A stretch of DNA of 64,000 nucleotides, taken from Bin5 sp965221345 (GTDB lineage: Bacteria > Chloroflexota > Anaerolineae > Caldilineales > Caldilineaceae). The stretch is from positions 682,001 through 746,000 of the forward strand of contig CBDCSD010000002.1 in the NCBI GenBank assembly GCA_965221345.1, written 5' to 3'. The notes beneath the pieces are model-generated. The model ran no database searches. It saw only the letters and a program-made list of their open reading frames with translations, and had not been told where the DNA came from. Shown here in pieces: positions 15,441 to 24,688 of this stretch (the first letter of the stretch is position 1; each line of letters begins with the position of its first letter). The translations under genes were made by a program, and so were the position numbers.

Positions 15441-17453
15441 TCAGTTCAAAACGTAGTTTCTGGCCAGCGGATCGCTCTCCACGGCCCACTGCATGGTGTA
15501 CAACTTGTGGTAACGGCCCCTTCGCGCCAACAGTTCTTCGTGGCTGCCCTCCTCCAACACCCGCCCCCGATCCAGCACAACTATCCTGTCCGAATTGACG
15601 ATCGTATTGAGGCGGTGGGCGATGACAAAACTGGTGCGCCCCTTCAGCAGTTGTTCCAGACCGGCCTGAATCTGCCGCTCTGTCGTCGTGTCGATGGAAC
15701 TGGTGGCCTCGTCCAGAATGAGAATGCGGGGATCTGCCAACAAGGCGCGCGCGAAGGAGACGATCTGGCGCTGACCAACGCTCAGATTCACACCGTTTTC
15801 CCCCACTTCCGTGTCATAGCCATTCGATAGCTTTCTGATAAACTCATCGGCGCCAACCGCAACCGTCGCGGCCTCCACCTCGGCGTCGGTCGCATCCAAC
15901 CGGCCATAGCGGATATTTTCTCGGATCGTCCCATCGAAGAGAAAACTGTCCTGCAGCACAATGCCCAACTGCGCCCGCAGACTGGCCTGCGTGACATCGC
16001 GCACGTCGTGGCCATCGATAAGGACGGCCCCGCCGGTTACATCGAAAAAACGGGCAATCAGGCGAATCACCGTGCTCTTGCCAGCTCCGGTCTCGCCAAC
16101 AAGGGCGATGCGCTCACCCGGCTCGGCGCTGATCGTTACCCCGCGCAGCACCGGCTCATCTGCCTTATAGTTGAAGTGAACATTCTCGAAGTCCACGCGG
16201 CCCGCAATCGGCGGCAACGCAAAGGCCTGGTGGGCATCCTGCAGATCCGGCTCCGTGTCGAGCAGGGCGAAGAGGCGTTCACTCGCGGCCATTGCCGCCT
16301 GAAAGGTATAGTAGCGTCGCGACAACTCACGAATCGGATCGAAAAATCGCTCAACCCAGATCACGAATGCCGCCATTACGCCCGCGGTCAGTTGGTCGCC
16401 CAGAATCAGCCAGCCGCAGACACCAACTACCAACGCGGTCGCCAGCGAGCCGATAAAATCGACACCGGGGAAGAAGAAGGCAGCCAACTGCGTGGTCCGC
16501 ACATTGGCGTCAAAATAAGAACGGTTGAGATCGTCGAAATGGCGCGAGTTGGCCTGCTCGCGCGAAAAGCTCTTCGTCACCCGGATGCCGGTGATCGACT
16601 CGTTGAGAAAACCGTTGATCAGCGACAGGCGCTGCCGCGCCGCGCGATATGCCTGGCGCACATAGCGGCGGAAATAGCTGGTCAGCCCGATCATCATCGG
16701 CAGCACCGCAAACGTCACCAGCGCCAGTTGCCAGTTCAGAAACAGCATAGCCACGACGATCCCGATCAGAAGGAATACCGAACGAGCCAGCCCCGTGATC
16801 GACCAGGTAACGAAATCCTGCAGCACGCTCACATCGCTGATCAAGCGGCTCATTAAGCGGCCTACACTGTAGTCGTTGAAGAAGCCCAGCGACAGCGTAT
16901 GCAGATGGCCGAAGAGCTGGCTGCGCAGATCGGTCACGATGCGGGTGCCGGCATAGGCCATCACCCTCAGACGCGCGCGGCTTGTAATCCATTCCAGCGC
17001 GATCGTCCCAAAAAATAGGAACGTCCAGAAACGCAGAGTGCCCACATTGCCGGCGCGGATACCGTAGTCAATCGCCCGCTGGATCATCCATGGCGTTGCC
17101 ACGCTCGTCACAGAAGTAACGATGATCAAGAGGAAAGAGAGAACGAACTCCCGCCTGTAGACGGCCACATACACCATCAACCGCTTAACCAGGCGGCCAT
17201 CGTAGGTCTTTTCCTGCGCTTCCTCTTCATCCGGCAACAGATCCTGTATCTTACGCTCCCGGCGCAGCCTTTCCTGCTCCACCGTCGACAGACTACTGTC
17301 CGGACCAGACCGGACCCCCTGGTCGCGGCCGAACGCATCCCGCTGGCGGGGAAGTTTTTCAATCACCATGTCTGTCTCCGTTTGCGGGGAGGTAAACTGC
17401 CCATTTCCCCGGTACGAGTGAGCAGCTCCGCCGCTGCCATTCGAGTTGCTCAT
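15441..17453 (-). CDS. ABC exporter half, catalytically complete subunit
   Basis: 670 residues from ATG 17453, one base after the stop of the partner gene (TGAGATG), so translationally coupled. An N-terminal polar region of ~95 residues precedes a six-helix transmembrane domain, then a nucleotide-binding domain: Walker A GETGAGKST, signature LSVGQRQ, Walker B ILILDEATSS with the catalytic Glu, and H-loop IAHRL. The signature has Val in place of the usual second Gly. Together with the partner it forms a heterodimeric type IV exporter (LmrCD/BmrCD/TM287-288 class). Substrate unknown; multidrug or lipid export is likely. The 743-codon frame extends further upstream, but that part overlaps the partner gene. 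Confidence 0.9.
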   Translation of the reverse strand: MSNSNGSGGAAHSYRGNGQFTSPQTETDMVIEKLPRQRDAFGRDQGVRSGPDSSLSTVEQERLRRERKIQDLLPDEEEAQEKTYDGRLVKRLMVYVAVYRREFVLSFLLIIVTSVTSVATPWMIQRAIDYGIRAGNVGTLRFWTFLFFGTIALEWITSRARLRVMAYAGTRIVTDLRSQLFGHLHTLSLGFFNDYSVGRLMSRLISDVSVLQDFVTWSITGLARSVFLLIGIVVAMLFLNWQLALVTFAVLPMMIGLTSYFRRYVRQAYRAARQRLSLINGFLNESITGIRVTKSFSREQANSRHFDDLNRSYFDANVRTTQLAAFFFPGVDFIGSLATALVVGVCGWLILGDQLTAGVMAAFVIWVERFFDPIRELSRRYYTFQAAMAASERLFALLDTEPDLQDAHQAFALPPIAGRVDFENVHFNYKADEPVLRGVTISAEPGERIALVGETGAGKSTVIRLIARFFDVTGGAVLIDGHDVRDVTQASLRAQLGIVLQDSFLFDGTIRENIRYGRLDATDAEVEAATVAVGADEFIRKLSNGYDTEVGENGVNLSVGQRQIVSFARALLADPRILILDEATSSIDTTTERQIQAGLEQLLKGRTSFVIAHRLNTIVNSDRIVVLDRGRVLEEGSHEELLARRGRYHKLYTMQWAVESDPLARNYVLN

Positions 17454-17454
17454 C

Positions 17455-19335
17455 TCAGTTTCTCCCTTCATCCCCGGCGCTGGCCAGGGACAGAGGTCGA
17501 ACCGGAGACTCGCCCGCGCGCGTCTCCACCGATTCAGCTGGGCTGCGCAGCCGTGCCTCCAACGCCGCGAACTCCTCCTGATCGCGCAACTGTAGATCGT
17601 AGATTTGCCGGTAGAGCCCACCCGCGGCCAGCAAGGCGTCGTGACGGCCCCTCTCAACGATGCCGCCGCCATCCAGCACGAAGATCTGGTCTGCGTTTTT
17701 CAGAGTGAGCAGACGCTGGGCGATGATAAAGGTCGTGCGTCCTTCCATCAGCACGCTGAGCGCCTGCTGGATCAGATGCTCCGTCTCCGTGTCGACGCTG
17801 CTGGTGGAGTCGTCCAGAATAAGGATGCGGGGCGCGTAGAGCAGGGCCCGCGCGATCGCCACCCGCTGCTTCTGTCCCCCGCTCAGTGTCACACCTCGCT
17901 CGCCAACCTCCGTTTCGTAGCCGGCTGGGAACTCCATTATGAAATCGTGCGCCCGCGCCGCTTTGGCCGCATCGACAATCGCGTCGGGTGTAGCTGCCGG
18001 CTTGCCATAGGCGATATTCTCGGCGATCGTCACCCCGAACAGGAACGGGTCCTGGAGGACGATTCCGATGTGTTGGCGCAGACTGTCCAAAGTCAGGCTG
18101 CGCACGTCATGTCCGTCGATCCGAACGACGCCGCTGAAGGGGTCATAGAAACGGGGAATGAGATTGGTTATCGTCGATTTGCCACTTCCCGTCGGGCCGA
18201 TCAGCGCGACCGTTTGCCCAGGTTCCACCTCGAAGTTGATGTCGTTCAGCGCCCGCGGCCCGCCCTCATAGCCAAAGCTCACATGTTCAAATTTCACCGC
18301 GCCTTGCGTCTCTTGCAGAACAACGGCGTTTTCTTGCTCCTCCACTTCAGTCGGCGTGTCGATAATCTCAAACACGCGTGTGGCGCTGGCCCCGGATGTG
18401 GCAGCCATATTGACCAGGAAACCCAGCCGTTGCACCGGTCCGTTGAGCATCATCACATAGGCCAACAGCGCGAACAACGACCCGATCGTGACCGTGCCCT
18501 CGATCGCCCGCGGGCCGCCGACGAGCAGGAGGAGAAAGACGCTGCTCATTAGGATAAACGTGAACGTGGGCCAGTTGTTCGCCCAGATTTTGATAATGCC
18601 GAAGCGCTTGGTGAACCAGTCCTCGTTGGCCGCGTTGAACTTTCGCAACTCATCCGCTTCGCGAGCAAATGCTTTCACTACCTGGATTCCGGTCATGCTC
18701 TCCTGCATGGTGGAGGAAAGCTGGCCCATCTGCTCCTGAACGCGTTTGAAGCGCGGCCGGATCACCATGCCGAAGCGCAGCGTCAGCGCCAGGAGCAGGG
18801 TCAGCGGAATCAGCGCGTACAGTGCGAGGCTGAAACTCTCCAGCACCATCGCGACAATCACGCCCCCCAGGAGCAGGAGCGCCGACATCAAATCCATCAG
18901 TCCCATGCCGACAAAGCGCTCCGTCTCGGTGATGTCGCTCGTAGCCCGGCTCATCATATCGCCGGTCTGCGAGCGGTCGTGAAAGGCAAAGGGGAGCCGC
19001 TGTGTCGAGTTGTAGAATTGGTTGCGCAGGTCATAGGCCACGCGATGTGTCAGCCATTCACCGTAATAGCGCTGACCGTAGGCGGCGATGCCGCGCACTA
19101 CCGCGATGCCGAGGATCCACCCGGCCGCGGCGAAGAGCGCGCCGGCGCGCTGTCCCCCGATACCCTGGTCGATGGCGTCCTTCAGAATCTGCGGAATATA
19201 CAGATTGAGCAGCGAAGCAAAGAGTACCGAGACATAGGCAAAGGCCGCCTGCTTCCAATAGGGACGCAGATAGCCGATAAGCCGCCTATAAACGTCTTTG
19301 CGGGCCTTAGGTTGTTGAGGAGATTCTATCTTCAT
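17455..19335 (-). CDS. ABC exporter half, degenerate-site subunit
   Basis: 626 residues, MKIESPQQPKARKDVYRRLI onward, with a six-helix transmembrane domain and one ATPase domain. Walker A GPTGSGKST and signature LSGGQKQ are canonical, but Walker B is ILILDDSTSS, with Asp replacing the catalytic Glu, and the H-loop is IAQRL, with Gln replacing His. These two changes are the hallmark of the non-hydrolysing site in heterodimeric exporters. The partner gene follows one base downstream and has the complementary weak signature, so the pair should have one active and one degenerate ATP site. Confidence 0.92.
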   Translation of the reverse strand: MKIESPQQPKARKDVYRRLIGYLRPYWKQAAFAYVSVLFASLLNLYIPQILKDAIDQGIGGQRAGALFAAAGWILGIAVVRGIAAYGQRYYGEWLTHRVAYDLRNQFYNSTQRLPFAFHDRSQTGDMMSRATSDITETERFVGMGLMDLMSALLLLGGVIVAMVLESFSLALYALIPLTLLLALTLRFGMVIRPRFKRVQEQMGQLSSTMQESMTGIQVVKAFAREADELRKFNAANEDWFTKRFGIIKIWANNWPTFTFILMSSVFLLLLVGGPRAIEGTVTIGSLFALLAYVMMLNGPVQRLGFLVNMAATSGASATRVFEIIDTPTEVEEQENAVVLQETQGAVKFEHVSFGYEGGPRALNDINFEVEPGQTVALIGPTGSGKSTITNLIPRFYDPFSGVVRIDGHDVRSLTLDSLRQHIGIVLQDPFLFGVTIAENIAYGKPAATPDAIVDAAKAARAHDFIMEFPAGYETEVGERGVTLSGGQKQRVAIARALLYAPRILILDDSTSSVDTETEHLIQQALSVLMEGRTTFIIAQRLLTLKNADQIFVLDGGGIVERGRHDALLAAGGLYRQIYDLQLRDQEEFAALEARLRSPAESVETRAGESPVRPLSLASAGDEGRN

Positions 19336-19659
19336 TTTTCTATCCGCTATACGGCTTAAGCTTATGCGTTTTCTAAACCGCTACAGTGAAACAAGATTAT
19401 AGTTTAGCAGATCGTGGCGTCGATGTAAACCCAAATGGGTCATTCTGCCAGTACAGGAAGGCGATTTCGTCCCCATCTCGTATGTGCTACGTATGGAGAT
19501 CGCATGGTTGGCACGCGGCGCCTTGTTTATGACGTTGACCGGGTATCTGGAGGGCCGATGCTGAAACAGAATGAATGTGCGGTATACTATGTAGAGTAGA
19601 TGAGGAAAGCATGACAGTTTTTCCCTGCCGTTTCCTGTCTGAATTGTTATTTTTTTGAT
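19336..19659. other. intergenic region, promoter-like sequence only
   Basis: A 324-base stretch upstream of both the minus-strand exporter operon and the plus-strand island. GCGGTATACTATGTAGAG near 19580 resembles a -10 region for plus-strand transcription. No ORF with recognisable coding character is seen; the minus-strand frames here lack any family signature. Confidence 0.3.
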
Positions 19660-19845
19660 TTGGAGAATGCCGTGATTGACGAGTGGACTGGCGGTGGGGT
19701 GCGGATGCTGGTGGCAGTGCTGGACGATCTGATTGATGTGGTGGGAGAGAATGAACGTCACCCCCTGGCCCTTTTGATGGAGGTAATTGGCGTCCTGATC
19801 GAAAAATATGAGGATGAATACATTCCAGAACTGACGGAGATGTAG
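19660..19845 (+). CDS. short protein resembling the N-terminus of HigA-type antitoxins
   Basis: 61 codons from TTG 19660, or about 46 from ATG 19708. The segment ENERHPLALLMEVIGVLIEKYEDEYIPEL resembles the helical region that precedes the HTH domain in HigA-like antitoxins. No HTH domain follows: a TAG stop comes immediately after. No HigB-like toxin is adjacent. It is either a trimmed antitoxin relic or a small free-standing protein. Confidence 0.4.
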   Translation: MENAVIDEWTGGGVRMLVAVLDDLIDVVGENERHPLALLMEVIGVLIEKYEDEYIPELTEM

Positions 19846-19924
19846 CGGTTGGCTGACAGGGATATCGATCCGAACCCACCTTTGACGGCCGGAGGCATTC
19901 TTATCTGGGAGGTTCAAAGCGAGT

Positions 19925-20929
19925 ATGGCAGTCGTTGACCTTTACTCGAAACGACAGAAGCGAAGTCGGGGCGAATTTCCTGACGTGTATCAGTACGAGA
20001 CCATTCCCCAGGAATTGCGGGTTCAGGTTGTCCACATCCTGGATGAGGTCTTTGGACAACTGGAGCCCCCTGTTGTCTCCTCTGGAGATTTCGACCCCGG
20101 TTTTCTTGAATTTCAATATCATGAACGCAGTGAGTACATGAAGATGGCGGAAATGCATGCTGAATGGAGAAGGGACAACAACGAAAGAAATTACGAGGAG
20201 ATCCACAACGCCCTGTGCCGTGAATACGGCGTCTTTACACTTGGCAGCACCAATGATCCCTGCAAGACAGTCCGCAGCTTTCTCATTGAGACACAGGAGA
20301 CCGAAAAGGCAATCGACGTCATTGAGCTTTCATTTCAGCATGTAGAGCGTTGTGTCGGCCAACACTATCATGATAAAAACAAATTCCTATCCGACAGCGC
20401 GATTGATGAACTGAACTGCCGGTTCCGCGAACACGGCGCAGGCTATCAGTACGAATCCGGCCAGATAGTCCGCGTTGATTCGCAGCTGATCCACGCGGAA
20501 GTTGTGCGGCCTGCGCTGCGTATGCTTTCCGACCCGATGTACGAAGGCGCAAACGCGGAATTCTTGGGCGCGCACGAGCACTATCGCAAGGGAAGATACA
20601 AGGAATGCCTGAACGACTGCCTCAAGGCATTTGAGAGTTGCATCAAAGCGATTTGCAAAGAGAGAGGGTGGCATCACACTGAAAGAGCTACCGCAAATTC
20701 ATTGATCAATATCGTGTTCGATGAAGGATTAATCCCAGCTTTCATGCAGTCACACTTCACAGGACTTAGGAGCACGTTGGAGTCCGGTGTTCCCACCGTG
20801 CGCAATAAGCTGTCGGGCCACGGCCAGGGCGCGGAGGAAATCAACGTGCCGGACTACATAGCCGCTTACGCTCTCCATCTGACCGCATCCAACATTCTCC
20901 TGTTGGCGAAAGCGGACGAGGAAGGGTAG
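19925..20929 (+). CDS. STM4504/CBY_0614-like protein with Abi C-terminal domain
   Basis: 334 residues beginning MAVVDLYSKRQKRSRGEFPD, which resembles the STM4504/CBY_0614 family. The N-terminal part (about 1-150) matches the pattern of AbiJ-type N-terminal domains. The C-terminal part, with YKECLNDCLKAFESCIKAIC, HFTGLRSTLESGVPTVRNKLSGHG and YALHLTASNILLLAKA, resembles the abortive-infection C-terminal (HEPN-like) domain; R-N-K-x3-H fits an RNase-type HEPN motif. GGGAGG precedes the ATG. The role is inferred as phage defence through an RNase-like activity. It stands at the head of an island of toxin-antitoxin genes. Confidence 0.75.
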   Translation: MAVVDLYSKRQKRSRGEFPDVYQYETIPQELRVQVVHILDEVFGQLEPPVVSSGDFDPGFLEFQYHERSEYMKMAEMHAEWRRDNNERNYEEIHNALCREYGVFTLGSTNDPCKTVRSFLIETQETEKAIDVIELSFQHVERCVGQHYHDKNKFLSDSAIDELNCRFREHGAGYQYESGQIVRVDSQLIHAEVVRPALRMLSDPMYEGANAEFLGAHEHYRKGRYKECLNDCLKAFESCIKAICKERGWHHTERATANSLINIVFDEGLIPAFMQSHFTGLRSTLESGVPTVRNKLSGHGQGAEEINVPDYIAAYALHLTASNILLLAKADEEG

Positions 20930-21122
20930 AAGTGACTACAACAGATGCCAGATCGGCAGGTTGCACGGGCGGCAGACTTTTGACCTAAACGCGAGCGAAA
21001 ATGAGATGAGAGAGGTATTCATAAGCTATCGATTGGACATTCAAAGCTGTGACTGAACTCTGCCTTCAGAAAATGGTGGAGTTGCGGGACGAAACACCTA
21101 CAGGGCAAACGCGAGATCGTGC

Positions 21123-21452
21123 ATGAGAATAGACGAGTTGCTTTGGCCTCAGGATAGAATCGAGCATATTGCGCGACACAGCGTCACAACAGATGAAGTC
21201 GAGGAGGTCTGCTTCGGTCGCCCATTTGTTCAACGTGGGAAGTCTCAAGGAGAAAATCCAGTTTACTATGTCTTGGGGCAGACCGATGCCGGACGCTATC
21301 TTTTCTGTGTAGTGATTCAGTTTCCCGATGGCAAAGGATTGCCTGTCACCGCGAGAGCTATGACCGACAGGGAAAGACGTCGATTTGGCAAAGGAGGAAC
21401 CGATGAGTTGCAAAAGGATCTTGCAGACCGATTCGATCCAGGAACTCGCTAA
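21123..21452 (+). CDS. BrnT-like toxin (DUF497/DUF4258-like)
   Basis: 109 residues. The arrangement RIEHIARHSVTTDEVEEVCF, then VYYVLGQTDAGRYLFCVVIQ and LPVTARAMTDRERRRF, matches the small RelE-like ribonuclease fold of BrnT toxins, with the closing TARAMTDRER segment typical. A CopG-type antitoxin gene overlaps its 3' end by 50 bases, the usual toxin-first order of brnTA. The target is expected to be RNA. Family assignment is by pattern only. Confidence 0.75.
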   Translation: MRIDELLWPQDRIEHIARHSVTTDEVEEVCFGRPFVQRGKSQGENPVYYVLGQTDAGRYLFCVVIQFPDGKGLPVTARAMTDRERRRFGKGGTDELQKDLADRFDPGTR

Positions 21453-21669
21453 CTTCTGGGACAGACATGACCTTACGGATTTCGACGACGAACTCGAGGA
21501 GGTGGACCAACCTGTCTTTGAGCGTCAAACCATTGTCACCGTTCGTTTAGAGCAGGAAGAATCTCAGATTGTCAAAGCGCTTGCCCAGACGCGCGGAATC
21601 TCCCATGCGAAACTGATTCAACAGTGGGTTGTCGAACGCATTCAGGCCTCGTTAGGGTCGGCACCTTAA
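21403..21669 (+). CDS. BrnA/CopG-like antitoxin
   Basis: 88 residues from ATG 21403, which has an excellent AAAGGAGGA seven bases upstream inside the toxin gene. NFWDRHDLTDFDDELEEVD is the characteristic linker of CopG antitoxins paired with BrnT-like toxins. The C-terminal IVTVRLEQEESQIVKALAQT and ISHAKLIQQWVVERI form a ribbon-helix-helix DNA-binding domain. It should neutralise the upstream toxin and repress the operon. Confidence 0.78.
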   Translation: MSCKRILQTDSIQELANFWDRHDLTDFDDELEEVDQPVFERQTIVTVRLEQEESQIVKALAQTRGISHAKLIQQWVVERIQASLGSAP

Positions 21670-21689
21670 CGCTAACTTCGACATCTATC

Positions 21690-22052
21690 ATGGAAATCTC
21701 TCCTCAACCCTGCTCTGGGAGCGGCTTGTCAGAATCGGTCATCCAGAAGATTTGCGCCGTCCTGACCCGTTACCCGCAGGTGGGAAAAGCGGTTCTGTAC
21801 GGCTCGCGTGCCAAAGGCGATTACAGGAATGGTTCCGACATCGATCTGACCCTCTGCGGCGGCGCCGACCTGACGCTGAGCGTGCGCCACAGAATCGCTG
21901 TTGAGCTGGATGACTTGCTCCTGCCCTACATGATCGACCTGTCCATCTTTCGCGACATCAGTGACCCCGACATGGTTGAGCACATTCAGCGTGTTGGGAC
22001 CACATTGTATGAAAAACAACAACAGTTGATGGACGAGGGGCATACAGGATGA
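21690..22052 (+). CDS. MNT-type nucleotidyltransferase domain protein
   Basis: 120 residues from ATG 21690. VLYGSRAKGDYRNGSDIDLTLCGG is the minimal nucleotidyltransferase signature (GSxxKG, DxD), with a third acidic residue in LPYMIDLSIF. Such proteins normally pair with an HEPN/HI0074-type substrate-binding partner. Here the only following frame, overlapping the stop as ATGA, is a 39-codon ORF, so the partner looks missing or truncated. The module is probably an orphan antitoxin-type enzyme. Confidence 0.8.
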   Translation: MEISPQPCSGSGLSESVIQKICAVLTRYPQVGKAVLYGSRAKGDYRNGSDIDLTLCGGADLTLSVRHRIAVELDDLLLPYMIDLSIFRDISDPDMVEHIQRVGTTLYEKQQQLMDEGHTG

Positions 22053-22168
22053 TCAGGCAGCATTTCAAAGAGACGAAAGATTTGAGGCGCGCTGTGGCTT
22101 ACACACTTCTACTATGTCGGGAACACGGCCATTGCGCTAAAATGCTCGAACCGGCGGCACACTTTTGA
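22049..22168 (+). CDS. 39-codon ORF coupled to the nucleotidyltransferase
   Basis: Starts with ATG overlapping the upstream TGA (ATGA) and reads MIRQHFKETKDLRRAVAYTL then LLCREHGHCAKMLEPAAHF. No family is recognised. The coupling and lack of any larger frame suggest a truncated remnant of a partner gene, or chance. Confidence 0.25.
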   Translation: MIRQHFKETKDLRRAVAYTLLLCREHGHCAKMLEPAAHF

Positions 22169-22245
22169 AACTGCGCCCCTTGCCCGCAACGTCGCTGCGC
22201 CCCTTTTCGAGTAGGGGCGTATGAAACCACTCCAGCGGAGGAACC

Positions 22246-23340
22246 ATGACCCATAGAGTAGCCATCATCGGACATACCGGCCGCGGCAATTACGGCCACT
22301 ATGTCGACGAGGCGTTTGTCGGCGTAGAGGGCGCCGCGATCGTCGCCCTCGCCGACCCGGATGACGCCGGCCGCCAGCAAGCCATCGAACGCACCGGCGC
22401 CGCTAAGGGATATGCCGACTACAGGCAGATGTTGGCCGCAGAGCGCCCCGACATCACCGTCATCGCCACCCGCGAGATCGGCGATCATTATGAATTGGCC
22501 ATGGCCGCCGCCGCAGCCGATACCCACATCTACACCGAAAAGCCGGTCGCAGCCTCGCCGGCCCAAGTCGATGAGATGGTCGCGGCCTGCGAACAGAACG
22601 ATAAACTGCTCATCGTCGCCTGCCCCTGGCGCGGCCATCCCCCCATCCAGAACGTCGCCATTCCCCTCATCAAGGGTGGCAAAATCGGCGAGCCCCGCCT
22701 CGCCCGCATCTATGGCATGAACGGGCACGAGGGAGGAAACCAGCTCTTTCTCGACCTCTATCCCCACTTCTTCGACTTCCTGTGGCAGGTCTGGGGCCAG
22801 CCGCGCTGGTGTCAAGCCCATATAACCCAGGATGGCCGGGACGCCACACCGCACGATCTTAAGCAGGGCGCTGAAGGGATGGGACTGGTCGCCGGCAACG
22901 GTATACGCGCCTATTACGTCTTCAACGACGGTTTCGCCGCCGACTTTGAATCGTACGAAGGCGACCACAAGGAGCGGCCGTATCGGATTGACATCCACGG
23001 CACCACCGGTACGCTCTCACTGCCTGGCCCGATGAGCAACCAGCCGGACATCTACTATCACCCGCTGGTCAGCCCCGGCCTCTTTAACGATGACCGCTGG
23101 CAGGTTATCCCGTCCGAACCGCCGCCAGACGACTATAAGTGGGTGAACGCCCATCACCGCATGGCCCGCTCGATGCTCGAGATGCTCGACGGACGGGAAC
23201 CGGAGTTTCCACTGCTTGATGGGCGTACGGCCCGGCGCCATCTCGAATGGGCCATGGCCGCGCACGCTTCTCACATCACCGGCGCGCGCGTCTCCTTGCC
23301 GTTGACCGACCCGCACAACCCGTTTGACTCCTGGCGCTGA
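22246..23340 (+). CDS. Gfo/Idh/MocA family oxidoreductase
   Basis: 364 residues. The Rossmann start VAIIGHTGRGNYGHYVDEAF binds NAD(P), and YTEKPVAASPAQVDEM carries the EKP catalytic Lys. The C-terminal half is the alpha/beta dehydrogenase-like domain (GHEGGNQLFLDLYPHFFDFL with the family's G-G-x-x-x-D-x-x-x-H-like pattern). GGAGGA five bases before the ATG supports the start. Enzymes of this class oxidise sugars, inositols or their acids. A PhyH dioxygenase follows directly, suggesting a two-gene catabolic unit. The substrate cannot be determined. Confidence 0.9.
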   Translation: MTHRVAIIGHTGRGNYGHYVDEAFVGVEGAAIVALADPDDAGRQQAIERTGAAKGYADYRQMLAAERPDITVIATREIGDHYELAMAAAAADTHIYTEKPVAASPAQVDEMVAACEQNDKLLIVACPWRGHPPIQNVAIPLIKGGKIGEPRLARIYGMNGHEGGNQLFLDLYPHFFDFLWQVWGQPRWCQAHITQDGRDATPHDLKQGAEGMGLVAGNGIRAYYVFNDGFAADFESYEGDHKERPYRIDIHGTTGTLSLPGPMSNQPDIYYHPLVSPGLFNDDRWQVIPSEPPPDDYKWVNAHHRMARSMLEMLDGREPEFPLLDGRTARRHLEWAMAAHASHITGARVSLPLTDPHNPFDSWR

Positions 23341-23419
23341 CGGGGCGGTTCAGCCGCCCAAGCAGGAGAAGACAGTTTCATGCGCCTGTATCGTACAGGG
23401 CGCTAAAGGAGAATATTCA

Positions 23420-24436
23420 ATGCAACCTTTTCTTGATTCGACCGATGTATTGAACGATGGAGCCGAACTGCATCGACGCATGGAACGGGACGGCTATCTG
23501 TTCATCCGCGGGCTGCTCCCCGCCGCCGTCGTCGAGGGCCTGCGCATGCAGATCCTGAAAATTGCGCGCGCGGCCGGTTGGGTCCAGCCTGACACGGCTC
23601 TCAGAGACGCCGTGGCCGACCTGAACGGATTCTGCGTTGAACCGGAGCCGGAATACATGCAGAAGTATCATGCTATGTACAAGTTGCCCGAGTTCCATGC
23701 CATCCAGCATCACTCCAACCTGATCGGCCTGTTCGAGCGCATGTTGGGCGAGACGGTACTGCCGCATCCTCGCATCATCGGGCGCACGATCTTCCCCCAG
23801 CGCGAGGCCTTCACCACCCCGCCACACCAGGACTTTATCCCGATTCAGGGCACCGCCGACACCTATACGGCCTGGATCCCGCTGGGCGATCTGCCCACGG
23901 AATTGGGCGGCTTGCAGTTAGCGGCCGGGTCGCATCAGCGCGGCGTCTACGACTTCCAGCCGGCCATGGGAGCAGGGGGACTGGAGGTACTTGACCCGCT
24001 CGACGGCACCTGGGCCAACAGCCCATTCCAAGTGGGGGACGTGCTCATCTTCCACAGCATGACGGTCCACAAGGGCCTGCCCAACAGTTCGGACCGGCTG
24101 CGTATGTCGATGGATGCCCGCTACCAAAAGGCCAGCGACCCGATCGCGCCCGGCAGCTTGCAACCGCACAGCCAACCCAGCACGTGGGACGAAGTCTATG
24201 CGGACTGGCCCGACCTGGACCTGAAATACTACTGGCGCAATTGGGATCTCGAAGTGCATGAATACGACAACAGCTACCACGACAAGCGCGACGAGATGGC
24301 GCTAAAGATGGCCAAAGAAGGTGATACGCGCGCCATCTCAACGCTCCAGCGAATCATCGCCCGCAACGAAAACCCGGACAAGCGCCGGGAAGCCGAGGCG
24401 TTGCTTGCCGCGCTGCAACAACCGTCCGACGCATAG
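23420..24436 (+). CDS. phytanoyl-CoA dioxygenase (PhyH) family protein, copy 1
   Basis: 338-residue Fe(II)/2-oxoglutarate-dependent oxygenase from ATG 23420 with AAAGGAGA upstream. The metal ligands are in HQDFIPIQG (His-x-Asp) and the distal His in DVLIFHSMTVHKGLP; RLRMSMDARYQ holds the 2-oxoglutarate-binding Arg. The C-terminal YADWPDLDLKYYWRNWDLEV block is shared with the second PhyH protein at 50289, so they are paralogues. The hydroxylated substrate is unknown; the neighbouring oxidoreductase suggests a carbohydrate or polyol derivative rather than phytanoyl-CoA. Confidence 0.88.
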   Translation: MQPFLDSTDVLNDGAELHRRMERDGYLFIRGLLPAAVVEGLRMQILKIARAAGWVQPDTALRDAVADLNGFCVEPEPEYMQKYHAMYKLPEFHAIQHHSNLIGLFERMLGETVLPHPRIIGRTIFPQREAFTTPPHQDFIPIQGTADTYTAWIPLGDLPTELGGLQLAAGSHQRGVYDFQPAMGAGGLEVLDPLDGTWANSPFQVGDVLIFHSMTVHKGLPNSSDRLRMSMDARYQKASDPIAPGSLQPHSQPSTWDEVYADWPDLDLKYYWRNWDLEVHEYDNSYHDKRDEMALKMAKEGDTRAISTLQRIIARNENPDKRREAEALLAALQQPSDA

Positions 24437-24463
24437 AGTACGGCAAGTATAAGGAGCAGAAAA

Positions 24464-24688
24464 TTGGCGCCTACCAAAGTCGCAGATTTAACTACCGATG
24501 AATTCAGAGAGCTTGTGCGCGAAGTGGTCCTGCAGACTCTCGCCGAACTTCTGGGCGACCCCGATGAGGGACTGGAATTGCGCACGGAATTCGCCGCGGA
24601 GGCCCAGCGGTCCCTTGCCGCCGTCAAAGCGGGCGCAAAAACCATACCAGCCGAGAAAGTAGCCGAAAGACTAGGTCTGACCTGGTGA
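24464..24688 (+). CDS. antitoxin of a ParE/RelE-type module
   Basis: 74 residues, TTG start, with AAGGAGC seven bases upstream. Acidic helical protein: KVADLTTDEFRELVREVVLQ, then LLGDPDEGLELRTEF, and a C-terminal segment ending AERLGLTW. The overlap TGATG with the following toxin and the size fit an antitoxin. No DNA-binding domain is obvious. Confidence 0.7.
   Translation: MAPTKVADLTTDEFRELVREVVLQTLAELLGDPDEGLELRTEFAAEAQRSLAAVKAGAKTIPAEKVAERLGLTW

Noticed and set aside
19487..19917. minus-strand frames of 130 and 178 codons before the Abi-like gene
   Set aside because: Rich in His, Pro and Ser with no family features, and antisense to the HigA-like short ORF.
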